Notes: generated from the letters alone by a model not told the origin. A stretch of 64,000 bases of DNA from Symsagittifera roscoffensis (GCF_963678635.1 NC_087069.1:806001-870000), one strand, 5' to 3'; numbered from the stretch's first letter, positions 27,933-40,880 are shown. A program made the numbers and translations.

Positions 27933-29973
27933 GTCAGTGGTGTGAAAAAGATTGATGTAAATTTAGATAATACGCGAGTGGATTCCAAAGGCTCAAAAAC
28001 GGGAAACCAGCAATCAAGGTCACGCATTTCACATCTGTTCCCCCAAGAGGCCACTGAAGTTCCTGGATCACCTGTATCTATGGACCGTCCTTTGCCCAAG
28101 GCTTGGAACACCGATAAAGTTATGTCGTTCGAAAGAATATTGTCTGCTGTAGGTAGTGCAGATGGTGCTTTGCCACAAGCCGCGTCGAGCTGGAAGGCCA
28201 ATTTGAATGAGGGAACTGTAGGTACCTTGGACAGGAGCTTCTTTGACACTGCCATACCTAGAGCATTGGTTCCTGGTCATATGAGGGCTTCAAATGAGGA
28301 AAGCTCTGCATCTTGGAGTAGCATGCCACATGTTGTTCGAAGGCAACAAGACCAAGGAAGGCCAGCGCCAGACCCATTATCGATGTACAGTGATCCGACT
28401 AGAATGCTGTCCCGCGACTTACAACTGAGCTCTCACCAGTTGATGCAACAACAAGCAGAGGCGTTGCGTTATGCTCAGAGATTGCAGCAGGAACAGATTG
28501 CAGTGACATTAGCACAGCAAAAGCTGCTGGATATAGAACGGAACTCGATGTTTTTACAGCCTCGGTTTGCAAATGCTGCAAATACAATGGGAGTAAACAA
28601 AAACTTGGAACTGAGGATTCTGCAAGAGCAGTTGAAAATACAACAAGACCAGCAACGTCTGCACAATCCCTTGAATGAGCTATTGCTGAATTTGTCCAAC
28701 CGTAATGGGCATTTATCGAGTCAATTGCAGGCCCCTGTTAGGATGCGGCAGCCCCCACCTATCCCTGGAGGGATGATGCGGCCGCCCCTACGCCTCCCAC
28801 CAGGAATGTCGCCGGCCATGCAAAACATGTTCCGGAGGAAATTAGCCGGAGCTTTGCAGCATGCTGGAAACTAAAGTTGATGGAACTTATAGGGAACTTA
28901 AACTGAGTTGTTGATGAATTTTGTTTGCCATGTTTTGTACCAAACGAAAAAATCTGAAGGGTTGCCGAAATGAATATGTACTAGTTTAGTTCTATTTAAA
29001 AAAGATTTTCGTTGTGGTTTCTTTGTTCGCTAAATTGTATCAAACAATTAACAAACGGTGCTGTTTGTCTGATGAAACTTTAGTTTAGAGTGAAAATCTT
29101 TATTTTTTGTTTATTTCAGGCACTGGTGACGCTTCAAACCAGTCTGTCTGTCATTCTATGTCCATTCTATGCAGTTTAATCTAATGCTGTACACGATTAA
29201 TTGCAGCTTTCTGCTCTTTTGTGCAATGTGGCTGAATTTGTTTAGATATGAGTACCGATAAAGACTGATCAATTGATTTAAGTCGTATGAATTTGAATTA
29301 ACTGATAGTTTGAATTTTGACCTGACTGATTTGGTTCGAATTTGAAACAATACTGGTACAGTTTGAGCTACCTGAGCTCATGTCTTAGTAGTTTTGTTTG
29401 ATTTTCTATCAAATTTAACCGCTATTAAATTGTTACTTTCAATTCGAACTTTCAGTCTATTAGTTTTCAAATTAAGTCATCTGAGTTCATTTTTGAGGCA
29501 AGAAAAATAGCTGTGCACGTTCTATTTTTTTGACCAGTTTTTGCTGCAAAAAAGTTCGTTTGTAGAAGTTCGTTTCTTTTGAAAAACTCAATGATAGACC
29601 CTATAGCTCAGGGTGTGGTTCTTTTTCGATTTTGAATAGCTCGTCGGGGGTCAAGTGAGGTATCGCATTACAGCTGTAGAAAACGAGCGTTGTAGATTGG
29701 TCACTCTAATCTTTGGAATACCCGACTTTACTCTTTCTAGAGTTTGAATGTTTTGACTTATTTGGGCGCACGTGATAGTTATTTCAATTTTTTTCTAATT
29801 TTCTTTTTTGGGTTCATCTGATTCCGATTAGTTACAGCGGGCCTGAATTTGCAGTTGCAAAATAAGTTAAAGAAAAATGGGGGTTGGGTGGTTCCTAAAC
29901 AAAACCTAGACGCAGGCGATTCCTAAAAGTACCTGTGCTGATATCGGATGTGGCTGTGTCAGCTTGTTTCTAA
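27933..29973 (+). repeat. 2041-bp tandem duplication, second unit
   Basis: It follows the first unit directly. One substitution was found (G at 27829, A at 29870). After 29977 the sequence diverges into the DNA that originally followed the gene. Confidence 0.95.
27942..28874 (+). pseudogene. Truncated 4E-T-like C-terminal duplicate
   Basis: 310 codons identical to the end of the 4E-T-like gene remain open to the same stop, without the eIF4E-binding N-terminus. The left end is at the duplication junction and has no ATG start near it. It might be reached by readthrough transcription or alternative splicing from the upstream copy, but nothing shows this. Confidence 0.8.
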
Positions 29974-29989
29974 GTCAATTGTTGAAATT

Positions 29990-32900
29990 CTTTTTTGATA
30001 AAAACGTATTTAGAAAAATCGTTGGGATCTGGTTTATTTTTTGTTTGCAAGACGCTTTGCAAAGTTTCTCAAAAAAACTCATTTTCAAAAAAAGATACCA
30101 ATGGAAAATCAGCCTATTCCTCTGTGTGCCTATAGTCGACATTTTGCATAACTCACTATCTACAGCCTTCGAAAAACTGGTGGGAATAATTTACCCCAAT
30201 TTTTGAATTTTTTCCATTTTCTCAAAAACTATCCTCACAAATCTGAGTTTTTGATCTCAGTTGAAATAACGGGTCATAGGAAGCTCATCTGTATACAGGC
30301 TACGCCGAAATTTTTTTACAGTAAATGTTATGACCCTCGAAAAAGTCAAATTGTGATTTTTAGAACGTTTTTTTTTCAACTTTCTGGCGTTTCTCGAAAA
30401 GTACCCTCTTAATCTGAGTTTTCGATACCAATCGAAAGGTTGGGTTGTAGGAAGCTCTCATGCATATGCTGCTTTGCCCAAGTTTGTTAACACGAAAAGT
30501 TATAGCCCTCAAAAATCAAAATGGTGATTTCTTAACCGTATTATAGAACTAATTGAATTTCTCGAAAGCTACTTCCATCCAAATCTGATTTTTTGAATCA
30601 ATCGAAAGGACGAGTTTCGGGAAGCCCCCCTGCACAAGTCGCTACGCTCAAATCTTTTAAAAAGAACAATTATGACTTTCGAAAAAATCAAAGTTGTAAA
30701 CTTTTTGATTTTCGAGAAAAGTACCCTCACAAATCAGAGTTAATAATTTTGATAGAACGTAAGGGTAGTAGGAAGCTCCACTGCATAAGCTGCTATGCCC
30801 AATTTTTCTAACAAAAATTCGAAAAAGACTTTGATGTCTTGACCATGTGTTTAAACTTTAATTTTTTTTGAAAAATTATTCTCAAACAGTAAGTTTTGGG
30901 TTCTATGAATAAAACAGGTTGTGGGAAGCTTCACTGCGCGAGCTGCTTCGCCCACGTTTGTTTAAAAGAGAAAACGTGACCCTCGATATTCAAAATTGTA
31001 ATACTATGTCTGTTTTTTTTGAAACCTTTGACTTTTCTCAAAAACTAAAATCAAAAATGATGGCATTCAAATTTCTATTAGCAATTTTTTACGTTTCTCA
31101 AAAACTAGCTTCTCAAAACTAAAGTTTTGATTTCAATCAAAAGAGCGGATGTGGGAAGCTCACCTGCATAATCTGATAGGCTTCAATTTGGTTACACAAA
31201 AGGTTGGGATCCTCGAAAAAATCGAATTTGTAATTTTTTTGACTGTTTTTTTTTAAATGTGTTGAATTTCTCAAAAACAGTTCAGCCATATCTGAGTTTT
31301 TGATTCCAATCAAAAGTACAGGCTGAAAGAATCTCTCCTGGATAAGCTAAGCACGTTTTTTTACACGGAAAATTATCGCCCCTGAAAATCAAAATTTTGA
31401 TAGTTTTTAACGTTTGACTTTCTCGAAAACTAACAGCCCACATCTGAGTTTTTCATTTCAATCGAAAGAACGGGTTGAGGAAGCTTCCCTGCTACGCCAA
31501 AATATTTTACACTTTTTGACGTTTCTCGAAAAATATTTTGTGGGAACCTACCCTGCATAATCTGATACGCCTGAATTTGTTTCCACGAAAATTCAGCACC
31601 CTAGGAAAAATCGAATTTGTGATTTTTTGACAGTTTTTTTTCAAAATTTTGTGATTTTTGCCAAAATTATTGCCACAAACACATTTTAAAAAATTAATTG
31701 AAAGGACGGATAATGGGAAGCTACCCTGCATAAATGGCTACGCCCAAAATTTTAACGTGAAATGTGATGGTTCTCGAAAAAAATCAATATTGTGATTTTT
31801 CGATCACTTTGCAAACTTTTTGGTTTTTTTTTGTAAAACTAACCTCCCAAATCATAGATTTTGAGTTCTTTTAAAAACTTACCTCCCAAATCATAGATTT
31901 TGAGCTCAATCGAAAACACGGGTTGTGGAAGCTCCCCCGAATAAGCTGCTCTGCCCAAACTTGCTTACACGAATTGTTATGGCCCTCAAAAATCAAAATT
32001 GTTGTTTTTTTGATTTTTCTGAAAATTATGTTTTCTCGAAAACTACCGTCACAATTGATTTTAACCGTCACAAAAGCTCCATTGCACAAGCGGCTACGCC
32101 GAAATTTTTTTCCAGGAAAAGTTGCGACCCTCAAAAAAGCCGAAATTGTACTTTTCTGACAGTTTTTTGAAACTTTATGACGTTTTTCAAAAACTAACCT
32201 CACATATCTAAGTTTTGCCTTTACACGGAAATTTCAGATCCTCGAAATCATCAATTGTGCTTTCATGACCGTTTTTTGAAACTTTTTGATTTTTTTGGAA
32301 AAACTACCCTCTTAAACACTTTTTTTTACATTGAACGGATGAGTGGTAGGAAACTCCCTTGTCTGAACAGGGAGTTAAGCAACGCTTACATGAAAAATTA
32401 TGACCCTCCAAAAAATTGATATTGTTATTTTTTGACCTTTCTTCAAATTTTGTTGCTTTTTTGAAAACCACCCTCGCAAATCTTAGATTTTAGGTTCAAT
32501 AGATAAAATTGTTTGTGGAAACTGCGCTGCATAAGCTGCTACGCAAAATTTTTCTTTCTCAAAAATTCATGATCCTCAAAGTACTATTTTATTTTATATT
32601 CGACTAGGCTTTCGAACTTTTTAGCTTTTTTAAAAACTATTCTCTCAAGCCGTAGATGTTGGCTCTATGAACGAAACGGGTTTTGGCAAGCTTGCCTGCT
32701 TGAGCTGCTTCGCCCAAAAAGTGAAATTGTGACACTGAAAAATTAAAATTGTGATACTTTGTGCGTTTGCTAAAACCTATGATTTATCTCCAATCCTACC
32801 ATCCCAAATGGTTTTAATTGGAAGATTGGCTTCTGGGAAGCTTCCTTGTGTGAACTGCTTCGCCCAAAAAGAGAAAATATGACCCTGAAAAAAATTGTGA

Positions 32901-33640
32901 TATTTTGTCCGTATTTTGAAACCTATGACTACTCGAAAATTACGATGACATTTGACATTTCGCAAAAGCAAAGCTCCTAAAAAAGGAAATTTGTGACTTC
33001 CATCAAAAAGACGGGTTTTGGTAAGCTCCCCTGCATGATCTGATAAGCTTGAACTTCTTTACACCATAAGATACGACCCTCGAAAAAAAATTCAAATGTC
33101 TGCGTCTCTTCTTTTTAGCACAATCTACCCCCCAACACAATTTTCAAAAACTTAATTTGAAAGTACGGTTAGTGGTTTCTCAATTTTAATAGTGGGTTCA
33201 CAATTTTAAAAAACCTAAATTGAAAGTACGGTTAGTAATTGTTATTTTTTGACTACATTTTTTTTCATCGGAAAAAAAATCTCCCTTCTATCGAAAACTA
33301 AATTTCCAAAGTGTTTGATGTCATTAGAAAAAACAAGTTGTGGCAAGCTTCCCTGCACAATTTGATACGCCTGAATTTAGTTACACGAAGTGTTCTGACT
33401 GTCGAAAAAAAAGTTTGCGAAAACTACCCTTCTAAACAGAGCTTCTAATTCTAATTGAAGAACGAATGGTGAGAAGCTCCCCTGTCTTAACGGCTACGCC
33501 CGAAAGTTTTATACGAAAAGATTTGAACCTCCAAAAATCTCATTATTTTAATTTTTTGACCGTTTTTTGATTTTTTTCTTACATAACTACAAACAAAACT
33601 ACGCGAATTTTTTTTTTGGAAATTCTAATTAGACAGTCCT
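29990..33640 (+). repeat. Diverged ~150-230-bp (mostly ~170-bp) satellite array
   Basis: About twenty degenerate monomers share a consensus running TTTCTCGAAAACTACCCTC, then ATCTGAGTTTTTGATT, then ATCGAAAGGACGGG, then GGGAAGCTCCCCTGCATAAG, then CTACGCC, and finally a T-rich stretch with TTATGACCCTCGAAAAATC. GGGAAGCT-like anchors at about 30283, 30450, 30619, 30770, 30924 and 31154 show spacing mostly of 150-170 bases, with some longer gaps. The monomers are old and diverged. Short ORFs in it are chance. Confidence 0.8.
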
Positions 33641-33789
33641 CAAAAATGAAAGAAATAATTTTTAAATGAGATATTTTGCTGTCTTTAAATAAACGTCGAT
33701 CTTTGCATTGCATTGAGTATAAGCAATGAAGCAAGCCCATTGCAGCTAAAGCCGCTCTAAAAAGGACATCTTTATCTCCAATTGAAAAC
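33641..33789. other. Short spacer between satellite and simple repeats
   Basis: Nothing recognisable. Confidence 0.3.
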
Positions 33790-34140
33790 TTGAAGGGCTG
33801 GCTGGTAGGAAAGAAGGACAGACGGATAGCTAGGTCTACCGAGGATTCGATCGCTGTATGAATGGACGAAACGATGAATGGCTGGTTGTATCAAAAGCTG
33901 ATTGGATGGATGGATAGCTGAAGGGCTGAACAGTTGAATGGAAGGTCATGCGCGTAAGTGCTTAGATAGCCGGATGACAGGATCGATCAGACTGATGGAT
34001 GGCTGGTTGGCTAGATGGATGGATGGCTTAATAGTTGGAGGGTTAGCTAGATGATTGAACGGATCGATAGATGCAGAGATGGCTGAATCTTTGGTTTGAT
34101 GGCTGGATCGCTGGTTTGATGGCTGGATAGAAAAAGGGTT
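33790..34140 (+). repeat. Degenerate GGATGGCT-type minisatellite
   Basis: Many imperfect units built from GGATGGCT, GATGGATGG and GGCTGGTT (for example GATGGATGGCTGGTTGGC). No coding content. Confidence 0.75.
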
Positions 34141-34720
34141 AAAATGATGTTTGGATAGTATAATATGAACAAAAAGTAAAGTAGTTAAGCTGAAAGTAAA
34201 TTAGTTTTAAAAAAGCAAAGTTATTGAGAACAATTTAGTGTAAATCAATGTAAAGTATTTAAAGCAGAGTAAAATTGAATCGAGTAAAAAATTGTACTGT
34301 GAATTAACTGAAAAAAAAGTTAATCAAATAAAGTAAAATTGCATGCTGTTTTGTCCGTGTGTCTGTGTGTTAGTTTGTGTGTATGTTTGTATGAGCGAAG
34401 TTCATTTTTCCCTTCAAATAGTATTTATGTAATTACGTAAGTTTTTCATGAAATATGAGTGAGAGTATGTTAATTGAAGTAAATTAAGGTTAAAACGTAT
34501 AAGAAAAATAAGTGAAGCAAGAAAATAAATAAAGAAGTAAAGCAATGTAAGTTGAGAAAACGTTGGAAAAAGTAAAAAAGAAGTAACATACAAGGGTTTA
34601 GTAATGTTGAGTAATTTAACTAATTAGGAAGCAAACAAGAGTAAATAAAAGGAAGTAAGCTGTGAGTAAGTAAGTAAGTAAGAATAGGTAGGTAAGCAAA
34701 CAAGCAAGCAGGCAACCACT
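34141..34720 (+). repeat. Degenerate AAGTAAA / TAAG simple-repeat region
   Basis: Imperfect AAAGTAAA-like units, a TG-rich run near 34345-34390, and a TAAG microsatellite at about 34663-34700 followed by CAAG/GCAAG units. Confidence 0.7.
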
Positions 34721-35464
34721 AAGCATTTGAGTGCTTCGAATCAATGCTATCTAAACCGTGAAACCATTGTCAAGGCTATTAACTACAAAGAGATTGATGA
34801 AAAAATGTTGATAGGTCTCAACATTCCAATTGATCACCTGGCAAAATTAGACATAAATTTATTGTAGATCGATGGTTTGTAGATAGATGGTGGTGTGCAA
34901 ATGACAGAGCTCGAGATTGCCAGTGTTCAAAAAGTAACTGCATTATATTGTGCAGCGTAAAATATTCACAGATGGTTTATCGGTTTTTTCAAAGTGATGA
35001 CTAGACATAGAACAATTTCACTCAAATGGCCCGTAAAGCTGTTGTTATAGCTCCAGGGCAACATATAACTGTACGTTGGACACTCTTGATTAATTCATGT
35101 TTTAATCCGGATGCATCAAGCAAAATAACGTGCAATCGTAACAACTTGGAGTCGTTCAAATATCTGTTCAAGGACTAGTTAGTAAAACCAATCAAGCCGC
35201 CATACGATCTCATCCTAATTAAAACGTCGTTTTCAAGGTTATTAGACCTAATAAAAGAAAACAATTTTATTTCAAATTGGTTTTCTGGTTAGAACTGTCC
35301 TGATAAGTTTGTTTTTAGGACGTACGTATACATTTCTTGAATTGTTTCCAAATCAATCAGCGAAACTCGGTTTTTTTCTAATTTCACTGTTTTTCAAACA
35401 CAACTTTTGTTTTTCAAAAAATGCGCCAAGTTATTTTTAAACACTTTAGTTATTTTTTCCATCT
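34721..35464. other. Intergenic DNA
   Basis: AT-rich, no clear gene or repeat. Confidence 0.4.
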
Positions 35465-35668
35465 TTATTTCCGCTTTTTTTGTCCCCTCTTCCCAATCAA
35501 AACTTCTGTTCCACTCTCAAGAAACACAACATAACTTTCTTCTCCGGTTTTGAAACTTTGAAACTTTTGTGTGCCTGAAAACCCTGTTATATGTAAAAGT
35601 TCTTTATCAATATCTTCAGTACACCAAGTTCCCTCTAATTTCATTTTTCTTAATTCAAAATATGACAA
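35465..35668 (-). CDS. Short hypothetical ORF, uncertain
   Basis: This minus-strand frame reads as ordinary protein rather than low-complexity sequence, with KMKLEGTWCTEDIDKELLHI, EESYVVFLESGTEVLIG and a basic tail KRGQKKRK. The first ATG of the frame is at position 35641 on the minus strand, and the frame stays open some way upstream to a stop near 35730. It may be a terminal exon or a transposon remnant. No family recognised. Confidence 0.25.
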   Translation of the reverse strand: MSYFELRKMKLEGTWCTEDIDKELLHITGFSGTQKFQSFKTGEESYVVFLESGTEVLIGKRGQKKRK

Positions 35669-35699
35669 TTTGCTTTTTGCTATAACTTTGCGCAGAAAC

Positions 35700-37009
35700 G
35701 GCTGCCGCCTTTTGAGAGTGATTTCAATTTACTTCTTTTTCACCCTAGAATATAGCACAATTTGAGGAAATAAATTACTGTTGCCAACAGTTCAGCCACG
35801 CTGCCAAAACTGCCACAAAATTTTTTCATTTACGATTGAACTCCGCTCGATTTTCACTAACAGTTTTTAACTAAGTCGAAAGTTTATTTTATTGCTACAA
35901 AAACACCAATTATTTTGATTTATATAATTAACCAAGACCAATGAAAAAAGACTCCAAAAGTCTGCGCCGCTGGCTAGTTTTTGGAAAATCAGGCCAAAAA
36001 AGACGTTTTAGGGTGTTTTTAGAAACAGTTGACCAAAAAAACCGTGATTTTTTCTCGCGGCTCTTTCCTCAAACTTATTATACTTTGGGGCCAAAGGCGC
36101 CTTCATTAAAATTTTAGGGACAGTCAGTCAAAATGGATATTTCAAAATAGTACAAGGGGTGCCTTTGGGTTGTCATGGGGTCGAAACCCGGGGGTGAGGG
36201 GGTCGGCAGGGAGTTTAACCCAAAGATCACAAACAGACCAGCTTATCTCTTGATTTTATTAACCAGACCGAAAATGTTAACTTGACAAAAAAGGTAGGTT
36301 GCAAAAACGAAAACAAGCTCTTATTTCATCTCAGAAAACTCCTTGATAATCTCCAGTTGTTTGGGCGTTTTTTTTTTTCATCATGATAATAAAAATTTAA
36401 AATGAAAAAATAAACAGTCATTGTACAAACAAAAAGTCATTTGATTTTCAAGTTTGATTTGAAATGAGCTATAAACCTTTATTTTTGTGTTTATTTATAA
36501 ATTGGTTAACTTTTTCATCGTTTGTTGCATAATTCAGGACAAATCAGCTCGGCATGTAAAATAATCATGATGGTTGTTTCAATCAAGGCACCCAGTGATT
36601 ATAACGATTCTAAAATCATTAACTCTTTTAATAAATTTTCATCCGCAATCTATTTTGTAAGTTTTAAGTCTTTAGTTTTCTCAATTTATTGGTAGTGCAA
36701 GATTGTTTCATGAAAGCTCTATCGGTTCATCCACGTTTGTGTTGTATGGAGTTTTTTTTGTGTCAATCGAACTAATTGAAAACTAGTGGCTATTAGTTCA
36801 GCTTCAGTTGGTTTCTTCTGGCTCACACAGACATAGTCTCACGGGTACTCCGCATCTCAGTGCACATGTCTTGAACTTGGAGTAGCTATCCACTCGGCCA
36901 AATTCCAACACCTAGATATCAAACTCCCAACACGTCATTCTTTTTTTTTGAAAAATTGACATCTTTGCTTTAAGAAAACTGCGCGTTCGGTTTGACTTAA
37001 AATTCCCAA
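35700..37009. other. Intergenic DNA
   Basis: No gene recognised. AT-rich with short homopolymer runs. Confidence 0.4.
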
Positions 37010-38110
37010 TTCTGGACCGGCGCCACTTAAAAAACAACGCGGCTAGTGGGACAAAATAAAAAACCCGAGTTGTTTTCTTGGTTTGGTACCAAATTTTTTA
37101 ATCAGTCGCGTCGCCCCATGAGGTGTCATCGCACCACCAGTCATTTTTTACATCGCAGTGCCAGCCTTTTTTAAGTCGCACTGCGGCTCAAAGTTTTATT
37201 ATTAAATCGAGAAAATCGAGAAACTTTTTTGAATTACAAACTAAAAAACTGTACTTATAAAAACTGGCGGCGCAATTTAAGAAAAAAACTTTGGCAATGT
37301 GACTTTCAAAAAGACATTGGCGACACAATTAAAAAAAATAGCGGCGCGGCTTGTGAAAATAGTGCTGAGGCAAATCAAGAAAACAATCTGGCGGCGCAAC
37401 TGTAAAAAAACTGGTGACGTCACTATAAATGAGGGTGGTGTCGCGACTTAGAAAGAAAAAACTGGCGACACGAGTGAAAAAAGACCAACGGCCCGACTTA
37501 AACAAACTTGGGGTGCGACTAAAAAGAAGCTATGGCACGATTTAAGAAAAAATAGATAATTCTGGACTTAAGAAAAGTCTGGCGACGAGACCAAAGAAAA
37601 CCCGGCATTGAAAGTAAGCGATAAAAAAGTGAAAAAAAACAGCGATCCCCATCGATGAGTTATCGATGTTCTTTGCCACAATAGCAACTTTATCGATAAA
37701 TTATCGCTAATATGGCTTATTTTCAGCGATGAAACAGCGATAAAAAAGCTATCAAATTGAGCAAAAATTGTGCTCTAAGAGAGGTTTAATCCAGTAACCT
37801 ACCAATGTTTTGACTTGTATGGTACCTCTGTGCTATCATTCTCTAACGTAATTATAGTTAAAGGGCTTATCAACTAAATCTCTAATTTGAAAGCTACTAG
37901 AATGAGTTAAAATTTTTTTAAAATTTAGCGATGATTTTCTACGGAATTATTACTGAAATAGCTCTGAAAAATTGCAGGTTTATCTATGCAACAATCTCTG
38001 AAATATACATGAATCAGTGCTGGAAAATAGCGATCACTGAGATATTACAGAAAAGCGATAATAAATGGTGGGTCTTAAACCCCGGAAGGCTGGTGACGCA
38101 ACTGGAAACA
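37010..38110 (+). repeat. Basal ~24-bp satellite units, interrupted by an AGCGAT-rich segment
   Basis: Divergent units of the form CTGGCGGCGCAACTTAAGAAAAA occur from about 37010 to 37600 and again after 38085. The stretch about 37620-38075 interrupts them and is rich in AGCGAT/ATCGAT words, with GCGATAAA at both ends, suggesting an inserted block. Confidence 0.65.
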
Positions 38111-40160
38111 AAAGCTGGTGGCGTGACTTAAAAGGCATTGCGTTTTTGGAAAGGAACTGGCGGCGCAACTGAAAAATTGACTGGCGCTGCAACTTAAAAA
38201 AAAGCGGCTCGACTAAAAAAAAGTTGGCGGTGCGACTTGAAAAAAAAAACTAGCGGCGCGAATAAAAATATGCTGGTGATGCAATTGAAAAAAAAAACAG
38301 ATGGCGCCACGACTTAAGAAGGGACTGGAATCACTATTAAAAAAAAACTGGCGGCACAATTGAAAAAACTGGCGGTGCGAATTGAGAAAAAGCTGATGGC
38401 GTAACTAAAAAGAAAGCTGGCGGCGCGACTTGAAAAAAAACTAGCGGCGCGAATAAAAATATGCCGGTGATGCAATTGAAAAAAAAACAGATGGCGCCAC
38501 GACTTAAGAAGGGACTGGAATCACTATTAAAAAAAGGCGGCCCAATTGAAAAGACTGGCGGTGCGAATTAAATAAAAGCTGATGGCGTAACTAAAGAGAA
38601 AACTGGCGGCGCGACTTGAAAAAAAAAGTAGCGGCGCGAATAAAAATATGCTGGTGATGCAATTGAAAAAAAAACAGATGGCGCCACGACTTAAGAAGGG
38701 ACTGGAATCACTATTCAAAAAAAATGGTGACCCAATTGAAAAGACTGGCGGTGCGAAATAAGAAAAAGCTGATGGCGTAACTAAAGAAAAAGCTGGCGGC
38801 GCGACTTGAAAAAAAAGTAGCGGCGCGAATAAAATTATGCTGGTGATGCAATTGAAAAAAAAAACAGATGGCGCCACGACTTAAGAAGGGACTGGAATCA
38901 CTATTCAAAAAAAAAACTGGTGGCCCAATTGAAAAGACTGGCGGTGCGAATTAAGAAAAAGCTGATGGCGTAACTAAAGAGAAAGCTGGCGGCGCGACTT
39001 GAAAAAAAAACTAGCGGCGCGAATAAAAATATGCTGGTGATGCAATTGAAAAAAAAACAGATGGCGCTACGACTTAAGAAGGGACTGGAATCACTATTCA
39101 AAAAAAATGGTGACCCAATTGAAAAAACTGGCGGTGCGAAAAAAGAAAAAGCTGATGGCGTAACTAAAGAAAAAGCTGGCGGCGCGACTTGAAAAAAAAG
39201 TAGCGGCGCGAATAAAATTATGCTGGTGATGCAATTGAAAAAAAAACAGATGGCGCCACGACTTAAGAAGGGACTGGAATCACTATTCAAAAAAAAAACT
39301 GGTGGCCCAATTGAAAAGACTGGCGGTGCGAATTAAGAAAAAGCTGATGGCGTAACTAAAGAGAAAGCTGGCGGCGCGACTTGAAAAAAAAACTAGCGGC
39401 GCGAATAAAAATATGCTGGTGATGCAATTGAAAAAAAAAAACAGATGGCGCCACGACTTAAGAAGGGACTGGAATCACTAATCAAAAAAAAAAACTGGTG
39501 GCCCAATTGAAAAGACTGGCGGTGCGAATTAAGAAAAAGCTGATGGCGTAACTAAAGAAAAAGCTGGCGGCGCGACTTGAAAAAAAAGTAGCGGCGCGAA
39601 TAAAATTATGCTGGTGATGCAATAGAAAAAAAAACAGATGGCGCCACGACTTAAGAAGGGACTGGAATCACTATTCAAAAAAAAAACTGGTGGCCCAATT
39701 GAAAAGACTGGCGGTGCGAATTAAGAAAAAGCTGATGGCGTAACTAAAGAAAAAGCTGGCGGCGCGACTTGAAAAAAAAACTAGCGGCGCGAATAAAAAT
39801 ATGCTGGTGATGCAATTGAAAAAAAACAGATGGCGCCACGACTTAAGAAGGGACTGGAATCACTATTCAAAAAAAAAAAACTGGTGGCCCAATTGAAAAG
39901 ACTGGCGGTGCGAATTAAGAAAAAGCTGATGGCGTAAGTAAAGAAAAAGCTGGCGGCGCGACTTGAAAAAAAAGTAGCGGCGCGAATAAAATTATGCTGG
40001 TGATGCAATTGAAAAAAAAAAACAGATGGCGCCACGACTTAAGAAGGGACTGGAATCACTATTCAAAAAAAAAACTGGTGGCCCAATTGAAAAGACTGGC
40101 GGTGCGAATAAAGAAAAAGCTGATGGCGTAACCAAAGAGAAAACTGGCGCGCGACTTGAA
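38110..40160 (+). repeat. Hierarchical satellite: ~24-bp subunits in ~190-bp monomers in a ~385-bp dimer
   Basis: The anchor CAGATGGCGC(C/T) recurs at 38298, 38488, 38675, 38865, 39058, 39247, 39442, 39635, 39827 and 40023, i.e. every 187-196 bases. Each monomer is a series of eight related ~20-26-bp subunits (CTGGCGGTGCGAATT, CTGATGGCGTAACT, CTGGCGGCGCGACTT, CTAGCGGCGCGAAT, CTGGTGATGCAATT and so on). From about 38640 monomers alternate between an AAAATATGCTGG and an AAATTATGCTGG type, with linked CTAGCGG/GTAGCGG variants, giving a two-monomer higher-order unit. Minus-strand ORFs here are shadows of the repeat. Confidence 0.9.
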
Positions 40161-40707
40161 AAAAGACGGCAATGAGACTAAATAATAGACTTTCAAAAAA
40201 GTGATTTCAAAAAGTGATTTCAAAAAAAAACTGATGACTCAGCTGAAGAAAAAACGGGCGATTTGAAAATAGTCCGGCAGTGCCACTTAGGAAAATACTG
40301 GCGGTGCGACTTTGAAAAGACTGACAAGGCGTCTAATATCACAGCTGGATGCGCAATTGAATGAAAAAAAAATGGTGGTGCGACTTACAAGGCCTTTTTT
40401 GAGTCACGGACCTCAACCCGGAAGGTTTCATTTTCATTTACATTTAAACTTTTGTCGAAAAATTCCAAGAAAACTTTATTGGAATCCCAACTGCCAATTT
40501 ACGCAAACAAGGCGTCAAATTGTTGTAAGTTTAAAATTTAACCCGTTTTTCAAATAAAATGAGCTGTTTTCTGCGTCATATGTTTATGGATTTTTTATAA
40601 TTTTGTTTCCCTGTGTTAAAACAAAAAGAAAAACTCATTGTAAGCTTCGAAAAATTTGCAATCGCTTTTGGTAGTGTGCTGAATTTGAAAATCCGCTTTA
40701 AGCCTAC
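40161..40707. other. Decaying satellite edge and intergenic DNA
   Basis: A few more degenerate ~24-bp units to about 40400, then nothing recognisable. Confidence 0.4.
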
Positions 40708-40880
40708 CTTGAAGTTTTCGATGGTCCCTGGATAACTGCTGGATGCAGTGACTTCGAACAACACTGGCACTCCTTGCGGTGCAAACGTGGATATCTCCAA
40801 CACGCCAGAGTAGAGATAGCTGTTGCTGTTTCCGGAGATTGTTTTTCGTACTTTTTGAGACCAGGCAAATTTGCGGTACC
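40708..40880 (-). CDS. Candidate internal exon of an unidentified gene
   Basis: On the minus strand the frame reads YRKFAWSQKVRKTISG, then NSYLYSGVLEISTFAPQG, then VPVLFEVTASSSY and PGTIENFK, and ends at a good donor (AAG then GTAGGC). The left boundary is a weak AAG acceptor. Amphipathic beta-strand-like sequence suggests an extracellular or beta-sandwich protein. No flanking exon was identified, so this is tentative. Confidence 0.3.

Noticed and set aside
34663-34715. Telomeric repeat
   Set aside because: TAAG/CAAG units do not match any animal telomere repeat and the run is short.
38527-40035. Several minus-strand ORFs of 65-129 residues with repeated FFF and SPFLSRGAICF motifs
   Set aside because: They are translations of the satellite repeat; the periodicity equals the ~190-bp monomer.
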